Positions 25,261-37,865 of a stretch of DNA of 64,000 bases are shown here, one piece after another; position 1 is the stretch's first letter, and each line of letters starts with the position of its first letter. The stretch is from assembly GCF_040954645.1 (NCBI RefSeq), contig NC_092803.1:85174417-85238416 (forward strand), given 5' to 3'. A program made the translations under genes and the position numbers. This DNA is from Diabrotica undecimpunctata (Eukaryota; Arthropoda; Insecta; Coleoptera; Chrysomelidae). Under the pieces are notes generated by a model. That model was not told the DNA's origin and made no database searches. It saw nothing but the letters and a program-made list of their open reading frames with translations.

Positions 25261-26694
25261 TGTTATGATGTATTTTTTGTTTGAATGATGAGCAATGAGT
25301 ATTTTTAATAATATAATATATAGGGTTTTTATCGCGGTTCTCAAAGAATTAGTTTGTAAGTACTTTTTTAAATTATCTTTATTATAACTATTATGAAACA
25401 CACATATATATCTAACCTAGCCAATGTAAATTTAAAATAAACTATCTTTAAATTGATATTCTTATAAAACTAATTAAATTCTATAGACAATCTAAAATTT
25501 AAACAAACTATCTTCAAAATTGAAATTGTTATGACACTAACTAAATTATATTAACAAAATTTTGTACCTTTCTTTCACTGAATGCCTAAATGAACTGTTT
25601 TCCACTATATAGATTCTAATCACCACTGAATGTCTTCGTACTTCAGTTATCCTTGTTTTTTGTGAAATTACTTTTTCCAATTATCAGCTTCTACCAATTT
25701 AAGATATAGTTTTCTTCACCAGCATTTATACACCACCAACCAAACCAGCAAACAGCATTTATATTTATTCTTCTTTTCAATATACCAATATCCAATTATT
25801 ATAAGTTGATTTATACTAATCTCCAATCATAATATAATTTTAATTTCTTCCAATGTCCATCCAATATTCTTCTAATATACTTTTATAATCTTCAATAATT
25901 ATTTGTGTATAATTATAAATGTGCATTAAATATAGGCATAATTTTTAATCTTCATTTAACTCACTATATTAAACAATTTGACTATTTGTACTTGATTCAC
26001 TGACTCCAACTAACTTTCATATTTCTTAATAAACTTTTCTGACTGACTTCTTGAAAATTCTCTACAGTCTACTAACTTTCATAATAAACTGGCCTGACTT
26101 CTGACTAAAAACTTCCATCTTGAATCCAAATCACGGGTATTTATATCCTTTTGGATATTCCAGAACCATCTGGTAAGAGATCATGTTCCATTCGTTCTAT
26201 TAACTTCTATATAGATGTTCTCGAAAAAAATATCTGTTCGATCCACCGCCATAATCATTATTCCAGAATGTTCGACCGTAAACAATGGTCACACTCTGCA
26301 CTCTGGAGAATTCGTTAATGTTCCATTAATAATTTTGTTGACATTTAGGCTTTTCAGATCAGAATAAACATTCAAATTAGTAACTAACACTCTAATTTAA
26401 TAAAATACACATTTCAAACAATATATTATTATAACCCCACTTATATTCGTAAAAATTCTTAATATGACACTTGGAGTATGTATAGTTGGTTGCCTAGGCA
26501 CATGGCTCACTTAAATTTATTTACAACATTAAAATACAACTTTTTACAATTATTATATGATAATTTCTTAAAAATACCCTCACATAAATAATTTTTATTA
26601 AATTCTCTAGTATATAACTTATTTAAAACAACCAAATATCTAATATTATGTAGTATATAACTTATAAATTATTTTCTATAAACCCTAATCGTAT

Positions 26695-26696
<2 letters not shown>
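25261..26696 (-). repeat. LTR copy 3 (outer 5' LTR)
   Basis: 1436 bp, ending at CGTATCA where the other copies continue into 'ataccccaaa'. Here the next bases are (TA)n, the outer flank. Confidence 0.92.

Positions 26697-26773
<77 letters not shown>
26697..26773. repeat. (TA)n microsatellite at the right edge of the tandem LTR element
   Basis: TA repeats directly after the LTR, matching those at 14896-15031. Confidence 0.97.
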
Positions 26774-26775
<2 letters not shown>

Positions 26776-27715
26776 GAAAAGAATATTATTTAGTTGAATA
26801 TACTATGTAGTAATTAAACATTAAGTTAAAATTTGGCTTCATTTTTAAAACCAATAATTTAATCATATATGAATAAAAAAATCAGTAAAAAAGTCAGTGC
26901 TAAAGATTATATTTTAGTAAATGTCATAACTTAATACATAAAATTTATTTTAATTTTAATGAATGTCATCAGTTTATTTTTAATTAAGAATAAATAAATT
27001 TAAGACTATATTGTAATAATTTCACCAACATTTATTCATTGTGAAAATTATGTTTTACTAGTAGCATTGTTTAAATAGGACTAGTTAGCCAACGCAATGT
27101 ATAAATTTGTTTGATTCTAATTGAGACAGTCACTAGATGTCACCACTCTTTCTGTCTCAATAGATTTTAATATACCATTGTTTGTTTGATATACATTATA
27201 CTAGATGGTGTTATGTGAAAAAGTTAAGGACTAAACTAAACGTCCATTTTTGATCCACTGAATTAAATTCACCAGCGTTGCAATATTTCACTGACATAGT
27301 GGCGACAGGTTTACTTAAACAGAATAAAATAAAAATGTTACAAAAACAGAACATGAATCACAGGTATTCATTTAAAATAGAGTTATTACTATCAACTACA
27401 TAGTAAATATCGTGTCAACTAAAATTGTACCTACATAAACGTGCTGTGACTTCTAAATTTTCCTATATCTAAATAAGTTTAAAGAATTTAAATATTTTAT
27501 TTTATTTGGAAGTGTATTACAAAAATTTGGTCCGAGGTAAGTAGAACATTTTAATTCTATGTGTTTAAAACAAAAAACATTTGTATGAGAAATGAACAAA
27601 TTAGGTATTTAGAAATAAATTTTACCGGATAATACATACATTCGATAATATTTGAAAAAAGTGATTTTAAATTAAAGTAATGTTACTTCCATAATAAATA
27701 AATGGTTTTTTACAG

Positions 27716-27839
27716 ATGGCTGGAAATATTTGTTGTTATTACAAATGTGGTTTATCACCATACAAAATTCATAGATTAAGAATGTTCAGATTTCCGACAA
27801 AAAATCCTTCGGCTTGTCAAACATGGATATTACACTCTG
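27716..27839 (+). CDS. THAP domain, first exon
   Basis: ATG follows a TTTTTACAG that itself could be a splice acceptor. The 41 codons have C7-x3-C11, FRFPTKN and W37, the first half of a C2CH THAP zinc finger, a sequence-specific DNA-binding module. The exon ends CTCTG|GTAAGT, a strong donor. The Gly codon split there is completed in phase by the exon at 35396. In P elements and their domesticated relatives this domain binds the transposon ends. Confidence 0.7.
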
Positions 27840-28229
27840 GTAAGTAAATAGAAACTTTTTTTATATTCTTTTATTTTACACCGTTTCCGTTACGCAATTA
27901 ACTTGAAAAAATGTTTATTTTTTTTTTCATTCATCATTTTTTATTATCGCCAGGGTGCACGCGTCATATTCGAGATGCATTAATTTAAATTTTACGTTTT
28001 CGTTGGTATTATAATTATGATATAATAAACTTCGGAAAAACAAATTAGTGAATAAATGTCAAGTTAATAAACATAAACAAAGTATTAGATATTCAAATAT
28101 GTATTTCTGTAGCTATTTTTAGTTATTGTATTGAAAAGTAGAAATAAGTTCATCTTTATCGGAGAACTAATTTATACAAAGGTCCATCTGGGAAAAAATT
28201 ATTGGTTTCACGTAAAAATTTTATACTGA

Positions 28230-28500
28230 TATTTGAAGGTTCTAAAGGATATATGAGGGTTAGTTAATAATAAATCTGTAAAGACATACAGGTGATTTTG
28301 GCTATAAAAGTTTTTTATCCAGTTTAGAGAAAAATAGTTAAAATAAAAATTGTAGATTCAAAAAGTTCTTCCATTTGTGAGTTTCTAAATTAAAATATAT
28401 AAAGAATTCACCAAAATAGTTGCAAAAAACCCTTGATTTTGCAGAAATTTATAAATTTTAATAACTTTGTTTTTGCATAATGGTATGTAATGTAACTAAT
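28230..28500 (+). repeat. diverged direct repeat, unit A
   Basis: Resembles 29310-29640 over phrases such as 'taaaggatatatgagggttag', 'aagaattcacc' and 'cataatggtatgtaatgtaac'. It lies within the THAP intron. The short ORF 28480-28728 that follows has no recognised domain. Confidence 0.5.
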
Positions 28501-28728
28501 AAAAATAGTGACGATTTGTTTATCGTAGAAAGCGATTATGTAAACAACTTTTTGTTGAGCTATCCCAGTTTGAAAAAAAATTATGTTTTACGTGCCACAG
28601 AAGCCAAGATATTGCAAATTTTGCAATCGCCCTTCATTTTGAAAAAGTTCAAATCTAAAAAAAACCGAGCTCAAATGATTCTCCATTCTACTTTCCGAAG
28701 CGGTATTTTAAGAATACCATCATTTTAA
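28480..28728 (+). CDS. short hypothetical ORF
   Basis: 82 codons (MVCNVTNKNSDDLFIVESDY...), no domain or signal peptide recognised, inside repetitive intronic DNA. The equivalent position in repeat unit B (29640 on) is not open, so coding is doubtful. Listed only for completeness. Confidence 0.15.
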   Translation: MVCNVTNKNSDDLFIVESDYVNNFLLSYPSLKKNYVLRATEAKILQILQSPFILKKFKSKKNRAQMILHSTFRSGILRIPSF

Positions 28729-29309
28729 CGGGTTATAAATTTTTACTTCTTTACCGCATATGCCATATGTAAGTTGGAACGCACAATTCAGATCTTCATT
28801 TAGTGTCCCTTCAATTTTCAGCTCTTACTGTTGATAGACAATGGAAGTATGATTTTAAGAATAAAATGCTTTGGTTTTAAATATAAAATGCTCTCTTGCC
28901 TAGTAATGGTCATAGAAGATTCTATTTTTTTTTTAGAAAGTGTGTTTTTCACCAGTTTTTCATAAGCATCTAAATAAGTTTGTGGCATAAACGATATCAA
29001 CGTTATTTTAAATGTTTATAAATAGAATAAATAACCTATAAACTATTTGCTCTGATTGATATTTAGCGCACTTTAATAACTTATTCATTTCCATAATTTC
29101 CAGGAGCTATGCTACATGTCTTTGCGCATAAAAAGAGTTATTATAATTTATAAATAACTGCAAAAATGAGGTTTTTTTTGCAACTATTTTGGTTAATAGT
29201 TTCATGTATTTTAATTTGGATACTCTCAAAAATTACATAACTTTTTATGATCTACAACTCTAATAAAAGGTGAAAAAATCTTAATTTTATTAAAGATATT
29301 TAAAGTCTC

Positions 29310-29640
29310 TAAAAGGTATATGAGGGGTAGCTGATGACAATTATGTGAAGACTACAGCTAATTTTGCTTTGATTTTTTATTAAACAATCGTAAAACGTGA
29401 AAAAAGTGTATGCGCATAAAACGTTTCTTGTTCATGTTAGAGATATATGATTAAAATAAAAGTTATAGATCATAAAATGTTCTCTAATATTGAGATTTTT
29501 ATAATTAAAATACATAAAGAATTGACCGAGATAATTTAAAAACCCTTATTTTTGTAAAATTTATAAATGTTAATATAAATATAAATAATATACATATAAA
29601 TAACTTTCTTTTTTGCATAACGATATGTAATACAACTATT
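29310..29640 (+). repeat. diverged direct repeat, unit B
   Basis: Second copy of the 28230-28500 sequence, with several A/T insertions. Confidence 0.5.
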
Positions 29641-30449
29641 TAAAATTATGGCAGTTAATGAGTTTTAAAGGGTGCTAAATATCATACAGAACGACCATAC
29701 AGTTTATGAGTTATTCAATTTGTTTATCCAGGAGTCCGATTATTTAAAAAACTGTACTTATCCAAACAGTCACTCTAGGGTTATTTTGTAAATAGAAATC
29801 GATTTTAATGGCTTCGTTTTAAATTATTAAAAACAAACATCAAGATTATATTAAATTTGTGTTTAAATATCAGTTTGAAGAATAACAAATTTTTAGCATA
29901 TAAAAATTTCTAATAACTTTGACTTTTTTATGTGTTACACTTGTATCTAGGCTCAATATAAAGCTAAACATTAAAAAAAACCAAAACCTTCTATTGCCCA
30001 GAGGAAATCAAATAGCATTTTTTTTTCTTGTTTAAGAAATTGCAAATATTTTCATTGTTTATTAACATTAAGGCTGAAAATTGAACACATTGTAAAAGAA
30101 TATCTAAATTTTATAATTCGATTTATAAATGGCATACACAGTGAAGAAGTAAATTAGTTTTGAAACATTAAAATAATGGTAATCGTAAAATATCGCCACA
30201 GAAAAATGCAAGGGAGATCTGTCCGCTGCAATATCTCAGCTTGTTTCTTGTTATTGGTTATGGAAATTTCTGTTTTTTTTTTAATTGTGCTTTTACACCA
30301 GCTTTTCATTGAGCCTACGTACAGCCGTATGACATGAAAAATATCAAAAGTAGTATAAATGTTTAGAAGCTAAAAAGCATTTTTTCAAACTGTTTTTTTA
30401 ATAAAATGTTGAAGTTTACAAATAAAGCTTCAAATAATCGATTCAAAAA
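29641..30449. other. AT-rich intronic filler
   Basis: No gene or well-defined repeat recognised. Confidence 0.4.
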
Positions 30450-31439
30450 ACGTCAAATAACTGTCAAAGGTTAAACACCCTTTTTAAAGTTCCTCGCGGA
30501 TTTTAAAGATTTAAACAGTGTTAAACAGATAAAGTAATTCATCGACGAGTTAACAATACGAAGCGAAGTTCTTTAATCACAATGTGATAAGAAAACAAGT
30601 ATCAAATTTGGTTTTATATTTTAATAGTCGAATTTAATTGCGGCTATATTGGTGTAATTAAAGAAAACCAGTGAAAATCACAAGAAATAGGTGAGATCCT
30701 TTTTTCTTTCTTTCCAGTTTGGGAGAGGGTCCATTAGGTACTCACATTTAGGTATTGTGTTACGGTCTGGGTAACCAGGACTACACATCATGAACAGCAA
30801 TTAAATATTTACATTTACACAAAACAGGTTCAATTCCAACCCAAAATCATATGTCGTTGCCGCAGTCTCTAGACCTCCTCCCCGTTCGTTTCCTAAAAGG
30901 AAACAAGTTATTGTCATGCACTCCATTTTGAATACTGTTTTATTTAAATATATTATAGAAATTGGTGAAATGGTTTATCCAAAAAATATTACTTTTACAT
31001 CTCGCATTTCGAATAATCGAATCCGCATTTTCCTCACTTCTACCGACATCGTTGATCAACTAATACACCGAACGTCATAATTAATTTCAATGTCATCTTT
31101 ATCTGCAGGCTTCTTTCTGCGACCAAAAGAATCCTTATTTCAAATGTATCTCCTTCCATTCCGCATTCACTAATCGAGACGTCCCTAAAAAATACGGAAC
31201 ATCAGATGATCAATAGGCATATTATCAGGAGTTTTCCTAGGGTAACATTTGTAATCCCTGACAAGGTGAACTTCGAAGTGCAATCTTCTCTGTTAATTAA
31301 CCATGAAAATACATCCTTTAAAATATTTTTATTCTCTGACAGACTATAGTGTTTTCTTTGTAAGCTTACGGGTCGTACCGTGGGGTATGATTGCAAAGTC
31401 TCCAGTTGACCAGATCACACACTCATTGCAGCTAATGTT
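30450..31439 (+). other. possible 5' UTR of an old non-LTR element
   Basis: Starts with GTCAAATAACTGTCAAAG, also found at 50917 where the younger I-like element begins. This leads into the coding relics from 31440. Elsewhere no gene is seen. Confidence 0.4.
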
Positions 31440-34400
31440 CCTCCCTCTTTTTCATTTTCAGCTGACTCTAAGGAGTCCTTAATCCTAAATCCTTAACTTC
31501 ATCAAAAGAATTTCTATCTTCGGAAATTGAGTCCATCTCCGTTAACTACATACCCATTCTGGCTGCCATTATGGATTTATCCATCCCTGGTCGTACTAAT
31601 TCAAAGCCCATGTTGGCAGTAGGACAAAAAAGGGGACACTTCAATGACAGTCCTCCTGATACTCCTACCATTCTATCTTCATCCGGTATTCTTGCTCTAT
31701 TAAGTTCTTTTCCTCCTTCGGCATTTTCGATACCACCCAAAGTGGTGGTATCGAAATTATATAATCGGATATTATATTTACGCTATAAAAATGATTTACA
31801 AAGATAATCCGACTAATTTTACACTCAATTCCACGCAACTTATTACATTTCTTGAGAACTCTTTTGTATGTATCACCCCACTACAAGAAGCTTAAAAATC
31901 CTCCAACATAGGGTATTCAATAGGTATATATAGGTATTCAAAAGGACTTATTGCAGCTCTACATAGGTACAAGGAAAAGATCAATAAAAACCGTATTACT
32001 AGAATCTTAAAAAAGTTAAAAGAACAGCCTACCTTCGACTTACAAGAGTATATATAAGTGCATCCTCTGATAAATCTGATGTCAAATCTAATCACAGCAT
32101 ACATGATGAATAGAATTTCTCTATTTCTCTCGCATTTATTCATTTTTTCTGCTCTCTGTATATTTTTACTTCATCTTTTGCCAAATTTAGACACGATATT
32201 TAATTAAGTAAGAAAACTTTATGTACTTCAAATACTAGCCCAGTGTGGAAAAAAAAATTGTTAATAAAAAATAACCTTAAAATCTCCAATCTCTTTTTTA
32301 ATCGAAAGGTTATCCTTGACAATTAAGAGACAGCCAAGATTCTGGCAGAAAATTTAAAAGAAAAGTTTTGCAACAAATCTGAACCTAACCATATATACTC
32401 TTTTCTTCCTTCGCCCTTTCATTATTCCTCAGTTTCACAAGATAACAATTATCCGAACTCTCGTATAAACTATTTCGAACTAAAAGCTGCACTCAAATCC
32501 TATAAAAACACAAAAATTAGGTTTTTCTAGAATAATCTTGAAAAATTTCTCGAAAATTCCTTAGGCACCAACGACCCTCTAAATGAAGCCAGTAAATTTA
32601 CCACTGACATACCGCTGACAATCGTTAATGAAAGATCTTGCCCTAATCTATACTAAGATAAAAGAAAGATCATTACAAAGAACAAACGAACACAAACGGG
32701 TTATGTCATGAAGACAAATCGTTTTTGTCTTCATGACATGTCATTTTTTCGCTGTATTACTAGCTACCATTCTACCACAATTTTACAATTATTTCCCGTT
32801 CTCCAACCCTTCCTACTCACATTTTAACCCCACTTCATTAGAAATACAGACAGTTGTACACTTGACTGCTGACTGTTGCTACAAACAGTCGTCCTCTCTT
32901 TCGTCTGCTGAGTCTTATTAGGCAGACGTATAATCTCTCTATTGCTATCTATCGCTTGGTACAGACTTACCGCGCTTTTTCTCCACTCTAACTCTCTCGC
33001 ATGTAGTTACGCGAAAAATACCGAAAATACTATTTTAATCGTGTACAGACGAAAAATGTGCTCTATATCGTGATCTAAGTGTTAGTACCGCGAAACACGT
33101 CTTCAGAAACCGGTAACCGGACAGTTTCCCCGTATGAAGAACAACCGCGACTGAAAGCCTCTAAATACCGCGAGTGTGTATATGTGCAGCAGAAGAATTG
33201 GTAAGACTTTATATAAAATTAATTTGATATAGTCTGTATAACCTTTTGCCACATATCCTAATTTATTTGAACCAGCCCTATGTAATACAGTCCTCATACA
33301 CCGAAATTATATTCATAATTTCACATATGTACACCCTTTTTGTACACACACATTTCTTAAGCAATCTATAATCAACAAGATGTCGTAGCAACTGTACTTA
33401 CCATTGAAGGGGCATTTTATTTAATCTCCAGAAAAGCAATCTTTGATAAAATCTCCCACTATAATTTAAATGGTAATATTTTCTCATTTGTAAAAAATAT
33501 CTAATTGAAAGAATCTTTAAAGTCCTTACCAAGGGTAAACTTTTTCAATCTCTTCCTCAAAATTAAGGTGTCCCTTTAGAATCTGTATTAAGTTTAACTT
33601 TATTCATTTTTGCCATCAACGAAATTTGCCTCCCATCAAATATGTTCAATACGCTGATGACCTAATCATTTAATGCCATGTTAAATCTGTCTCAACCTCA
33701 TATAAACTTATACAAAGTGTAGTAAATCTAACGAATTAAGATTATCACTCTCTGAGAGCAAAACCAAATTAATAAAATTTTCCATAGGGATTTCCACTCC
33801 CTTACCCCAAATTTTATTTACCAATTCTCTACTTTCTGTTGTTAATTATTGTAAAATTCTCGGTTTTATGTTTGACTCCAGATTAAATTGAAAACATCAA
33901 ATCTCTGAACTTAAAATCAATTGTTTTAAAAGGTTGAACATTTTTAAATCCCTCAGTCATCTTCAATGGGGTGCCAATAAAACTACTTCTGAGCGCTTTT
34001 CGCTTTAGTCCTATTGAGAGTGTATACCGTGAATCTAATGAACTTTCTCCTACCCAAGACGATAATCACTTCTACTTTCGTATGCTGCATCAACATCCGC
34101 AAATCCATTTAATCCCGTTCATTCCCTAATTGCCACAGTGCCGTCTTCTTCCACTAGCAATAACCAACACCTTATCATAAATCCTATACCTCAATTAATT
34201 TGTCCACTACTTAAAAATATTGACCTTTTTCTGACTAGTTCATTTCCTCTACCTTTACTTCCCCTCTGGGCTAAAGATCTCCCTTCAATATATACCTCAC
34301 TCACTATTTTTAACAAACTTGAATCTTCTAACCTTTGTTCTAAACTATTTGTTCAGATTAACTTTCATATATCTATTTAGTCAATACAATTTTCACTGAG

Positions 34401-34800
34401 CACCTATTAGTTCAAAACATTCATGACATAATACCAAAATCTCTCTGCTTACGATGTAACAGTCTCTCTCATATGGCTGCCTTCTCACACCGGAATTACT
34501 GGTAATAAAACAGCAGATCATTGTGCCAAAGAAGCTACCAACCATGCCAATTCAACTAGCTAACGAATCTCGAAATTCGTTTTAAAAAAGTCGGTAGAGG
34601 ATACTTGACAAAACTTAGAACAAAAGAGCAAAACAACTTTTCATAAACTTCAATCTTTTATTGGTCATCTCTCCCTAGACTTCATAACTATAAGAGAAGC
34701 ATCGACTATTACAAGACTACGAATCAACCATACCAAACTTACCAACTGCAAACAATTCACCAGCCTGTATAAAGCACTGGACTTGAAACCTACTCTAAGG
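31440..34800 (+). pseudogene. old I-like non-LTR retrotransposon (ORF1, RT, RNase H relics)
   Basis: Fragments appear in order. The ORF1-like segment MDLSIPGRTNSKPMLAVGQK lies at 31571. An endonuclease/RT linker (SYKNTK region) is near 32500. Around 33400-33470 VATVLTIEGAFYLISRKAIF resembles RT motif A with its Asp lost. Then comes a YADD-like 'caatacgctgatgac' near 33650, followed by KILGFMFDSRLNW near 33860. Near 34480 WLPSHTGITGNKTADHCAKEA is the C-terminal RNase H motif. Many stops and frameshifts are present. About 32640-33370 looks like foreign insert, including a perfect palindrome. It sits inside the P-like element's long intron and is older than the related element at 50915-60470. 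Confidence 0.7.
32703..32739. repeat. perfect 16-bp inverted repeat, PLE relic
   Basis: ATGTCATGAAGACAAA, five-base loop, then its exact reverse complement. The arm equals the segment next to the hammerhead at 49970-50027, so this is a head-to-head scrap of that PLE family. Confidence 0.7.
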
Positions 34801-34805
34801 AACTA

Positions 34806-35060
34806 GAGAATTGTCTATCTCTTCCTCAACTGTAAATGGTATATGTTGATTATGATACTTGAAAATGTTGACCATTTCAATAATTTTGTGTTTAGGAAGT
34901 GCCAAAACTAAATCATCTACATATCTTAAAAAAAAGGAATGAAAAAAGTGCAATTGTTAATACAATCACAATCACTGATAACATCATCCATGACATAGCT
35001 ACTTAGAATGGGTGAAAGACTAGATCCCATAGGACTAGTTTCTGATAGTCCTATGGGATC
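34806..35060 (-). pseudogene. PLE reverse transcriptase fragment with terminal palindrome
   Basis: The minus strand reads [18 protein letters not shown], then FFLRYVDDLVLALPKHKI, i.e. RT motifs B and C of a Penelope-like RT different from PLE-1. At 35023-35060 the arm GATCCCATAGGACTA and its exact reverse complement surround an 8-bp loop: the coding strand flips back on itself, as at the truncated end of PLE-2. (TA)n follows 40 bp later. Confidence 0.75.
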
Positions 35061-35099
35061 TTTTTTTTTCCTATCTAAAAAATTTCTTTTTTCTTACTC

Positions 35100-35276
<177 letters not shown>

Positions 35277-35395
35277 ATATATTGGCACAACTGCGAAGTT
35301 ATTTATATTTTGAATACAGAACTTAAATTGTTTTTTTACTTTATTGTGCAGAAAGTTGCTTTTTTTAAGTTGTGTTAATAATAATATTGTTGTAG

Positions 35396-35613
35396 GTAAT
35401 GCTGCATTGGAAAGTCTGGAGCTACCCGATTTAAAAAAAAATTCCTTGCAGTAAGCATTTTGTCCAAAAATATCTAAATGCAAACCAAAAAAATATAGTG
35501 AGGTAGAAGAGGAAGGTTTGTTAACGACACCACGCGTTTTTTATACGTATTCGATAGCAAAACAACCTCAACCAGTCAATAGTGTTTCGCAATACATACA
35601 TTGCTTATTTTAG
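35396..35613 (+). pseudogene. THAP domain, second exon, frameshifted
   Basis: Starts after the acceptor TTGTTGTAG, in phase with the exon at 27716. [13 protein letters not shown] continues the THAP sequence. In the next frame CSKHF supplies the missing C-x2-H ligands (spacing of 47 residues from C11, normal for THAP), and then the first frame resumes with [16 protein letters not shown], an AVPTxF-like THAP end. The frame changes fall in an A9 and an A7 run, so either two compensating indels broke the gene or the homopolymers are mis-sequenced. A 7.5 kb intron separates it from exon 1. Confidence 0.62.
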
Positions 35614-36664
35614 GTCATGAAAACAATGTTACAATCAATTTCTATAACTATCAATGTAAACAATTTTGTTTTGTTTTTTTTTTTTATCTTGAATTATTAT
35701 TTCGTTAATATTGTCTATGTGTAGATATTAGAATTTTGATAAGTGGTATATAACTATTAAAATAATGCAAATTTAATTTTTGCAATATATATCACTTTGT
35801 GATTTAAAATTATTTCATTATTAAACAGCTCAAATCGGGCGAGTTGATTGAAAAAAACATTCTCATTTATGTAAACAGAAATACAAAAATGGTGTTTATA
35901 TCATAAAATACATAAATAAATAAAATAAAGGATACTATTTATTAAAGTGTTGTTTTATTATTCCTTTTATCCCAACACATAGATTAATTTTTCCCTAAAT
36001 ATGTGTTGCCTCTTGTTGTGGCATATCGGTGTGTTTATTTGTTTCAAAAACATTATCAAAAAACCATACCTATAAATTTACTATATTTTCAAACGTCATT
36101 TTAAAGATTAAAAGATTGAAAATTTAATTTTCTCAAAACATACATAAAACCATTGTTTAAAAAGATTTTCTTTTTTAAACAATGATAAAACTTAAGTCTT
36201 GACTAAAAAATAAACATCTGCATTAGTGTTCTAAGACGATAGCAATCGAGTATATTTCAATTAAATATTTAATCCTTTCCTAGCAAATCATATAACCAAA
36301 TTAAATATCTGGTAAACTAATAAAAATTTAAAAAAGGTAGCATTTACCTACTTCATATAAATAGATTACTAACCGATTTAGATTTAGCAAGTCTCAAAGT
36401 ATAAAAACAGTTTGAAATATTCGCTCGAAATAGTCAAGTTATCTTTCACTAGACGCATACAACGATAATAACAATAAGCATTTTATTAAAGTTTTATATT
36501 TTCTTCACAATCTGGCATCCGTGTACAGGTTTGCCTTAGTTAGGAGACAGGCAAAAATATACTCGAATAGAATCCTGCGGAGAATTAAGTTTCTGTTAAT
36601 AGTTTTTTAAATTTATGACTAGAGGCCGCCATGTGACGGCAGAATTAAAGTCAAACGTTTGTTC
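35614..36664. other. right inner part of the P-like element
   Basis: AT-rich; no exon of a transposase core recognised. Confidence 0.4.
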
Positions 36665-36707
36665 CATAAGGATTGTCTAACTAGTCCTATTTAAACAATG
36701 CTAGTAG

Positions 36708-37396
36708 TTGTTATTTTAAAACAAGATTAAATAGTACCAATACAACGTAAAAATTTTCACATTTTGTTGTTATTAAAAGATTATGGATAATAGAAGTTTG
36801 GAAGTTTCGGCGAAATGGAAAATTTCAAAATTTAGTAAAAAGTTTCATTGAATACTGTAACGGTATAAACGTCACATCTTTATTAATTTATATTTAAATA
36901 TTTATTTTACTTTAATTTCTTTATTAATTTATTAATTCCTTTGCCTTCAGTTTCGATTTTACTATTTTTTCTTCAAAAAGTAGTTGGCGCCCTCTGTCTT
37001 TCTTTCCTCTCTCTTTATGTCCCGTAGAATAAATATTTGCCTTCTCTTCTCTCTCTCTATCCGGTAGACTAAATAGTCCGGTAGAATTTATTTAATGTAA
37101 AGCATTGGCAGGGTTGTTTTTTGCATACTCAATTATTATTTTTTATTTTTAATAAATATTATTAGTTAAGTAATTGTTTTATTTGCTATCAGTTAAGGGT
37201 TCATGGTTTAATTCATAGTTTAAGCCAAGACGAATTCACACTTGAGAGACTGAGCTAGGCGAAGCATAGACGATACGCTCCCATGGTTGATTGATGTATT
37301 ATTTTTATAATAGTAATTCAATTCTCTTTGGTAGTCTTATCGTTACAATACTTTTTTGAACAGGACAATTGTTCAATGAAATAATTTCGAAGATAG
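36708..37396. other. intergenic segment with CT-rich tract
   Basis: Contains a CT-rich run and two 'ccggtaga(c/a)t' repeats (37060-37090). No gene seen. It ends with ATAG, the gypsy target duplication. Confidence 0.4.
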
Positions 37397-37789
37397 TGTT
37401 ACGATAATTATCCTGGCCTAAAATAACCGTATTATATTATGACTAATGCTGTTCTGTTTTAGATTATACGAGACCTTTCGAATAGCTGGCATAAACTCCA
37501 AGTAATAAAAAAACTGGTTCCATTCGAATCTTCCGGAATTAGGCCTGTCCATTCGAGGCGAAACCAGGTCAATTGAGGTCAAAATCCATGGGATTCTAGA
37601 GCAGCTGTTTTCGTATAAATATGAGGGAACTTTTATTTTGAAAACAGTTAGTTAATTCTCAACACCCGCGCTCGCGAATTTGTTACGTACGGATATAATA
37701 AATTATTGTCAGATAAGTTAATATAAATAAAGAAATAAATTAAATCCGTAAGTGTTATAAATATTGAACCTTTTAATAAATTCACAACA
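37397..37789 (+). repeat. 5' LTR of Ty3/gypsy element
   Basis: 393 bp, TGTTACG...CACAACA, apparently identical to 43323-43715. Flanked by the 4-bp target duplication ATAG (37393-37396, 43716-43719). Identical LTRs imply a recent insertion. Confidence 0.96.
37614..37620 (+). promoter_or_regulatory. TATA box in the gypsy LTR
   Basis: TATAAAT within the LTR. A TCAGTTAGT-like start is not exact; transcription probably begins about 30 bp downstream near AACAGTTAGTTAA. Confidence 0.5.
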
Positions 37790-37791
37790 AA

Positions 37792-37806
37792 TGGTGTCAG
37801 AGTGAG
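37792..37806 (+). promoter_or_regulatory. primer binding site of gypsy element
   Basis: TGGTGTCAGAGTGAG starts two bases after the LTR, the usual place and form for insect gypsy elements. The tRNA was not identified. Confidence 0.65.
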
Positions 37807-37865
37807 ATCGAACATAAATTAGACTTATAATAATAATACAAGTGAATATAAAATAAATTGTGAAC

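Noticed and set aside
31546..31807. Overlapping ORFs on both strands near 31.6 kb as independent genes
   Set aside because: The plus-strand one fits the ORF1 region of the decayed non-LTR element; the minus one is its shadow.
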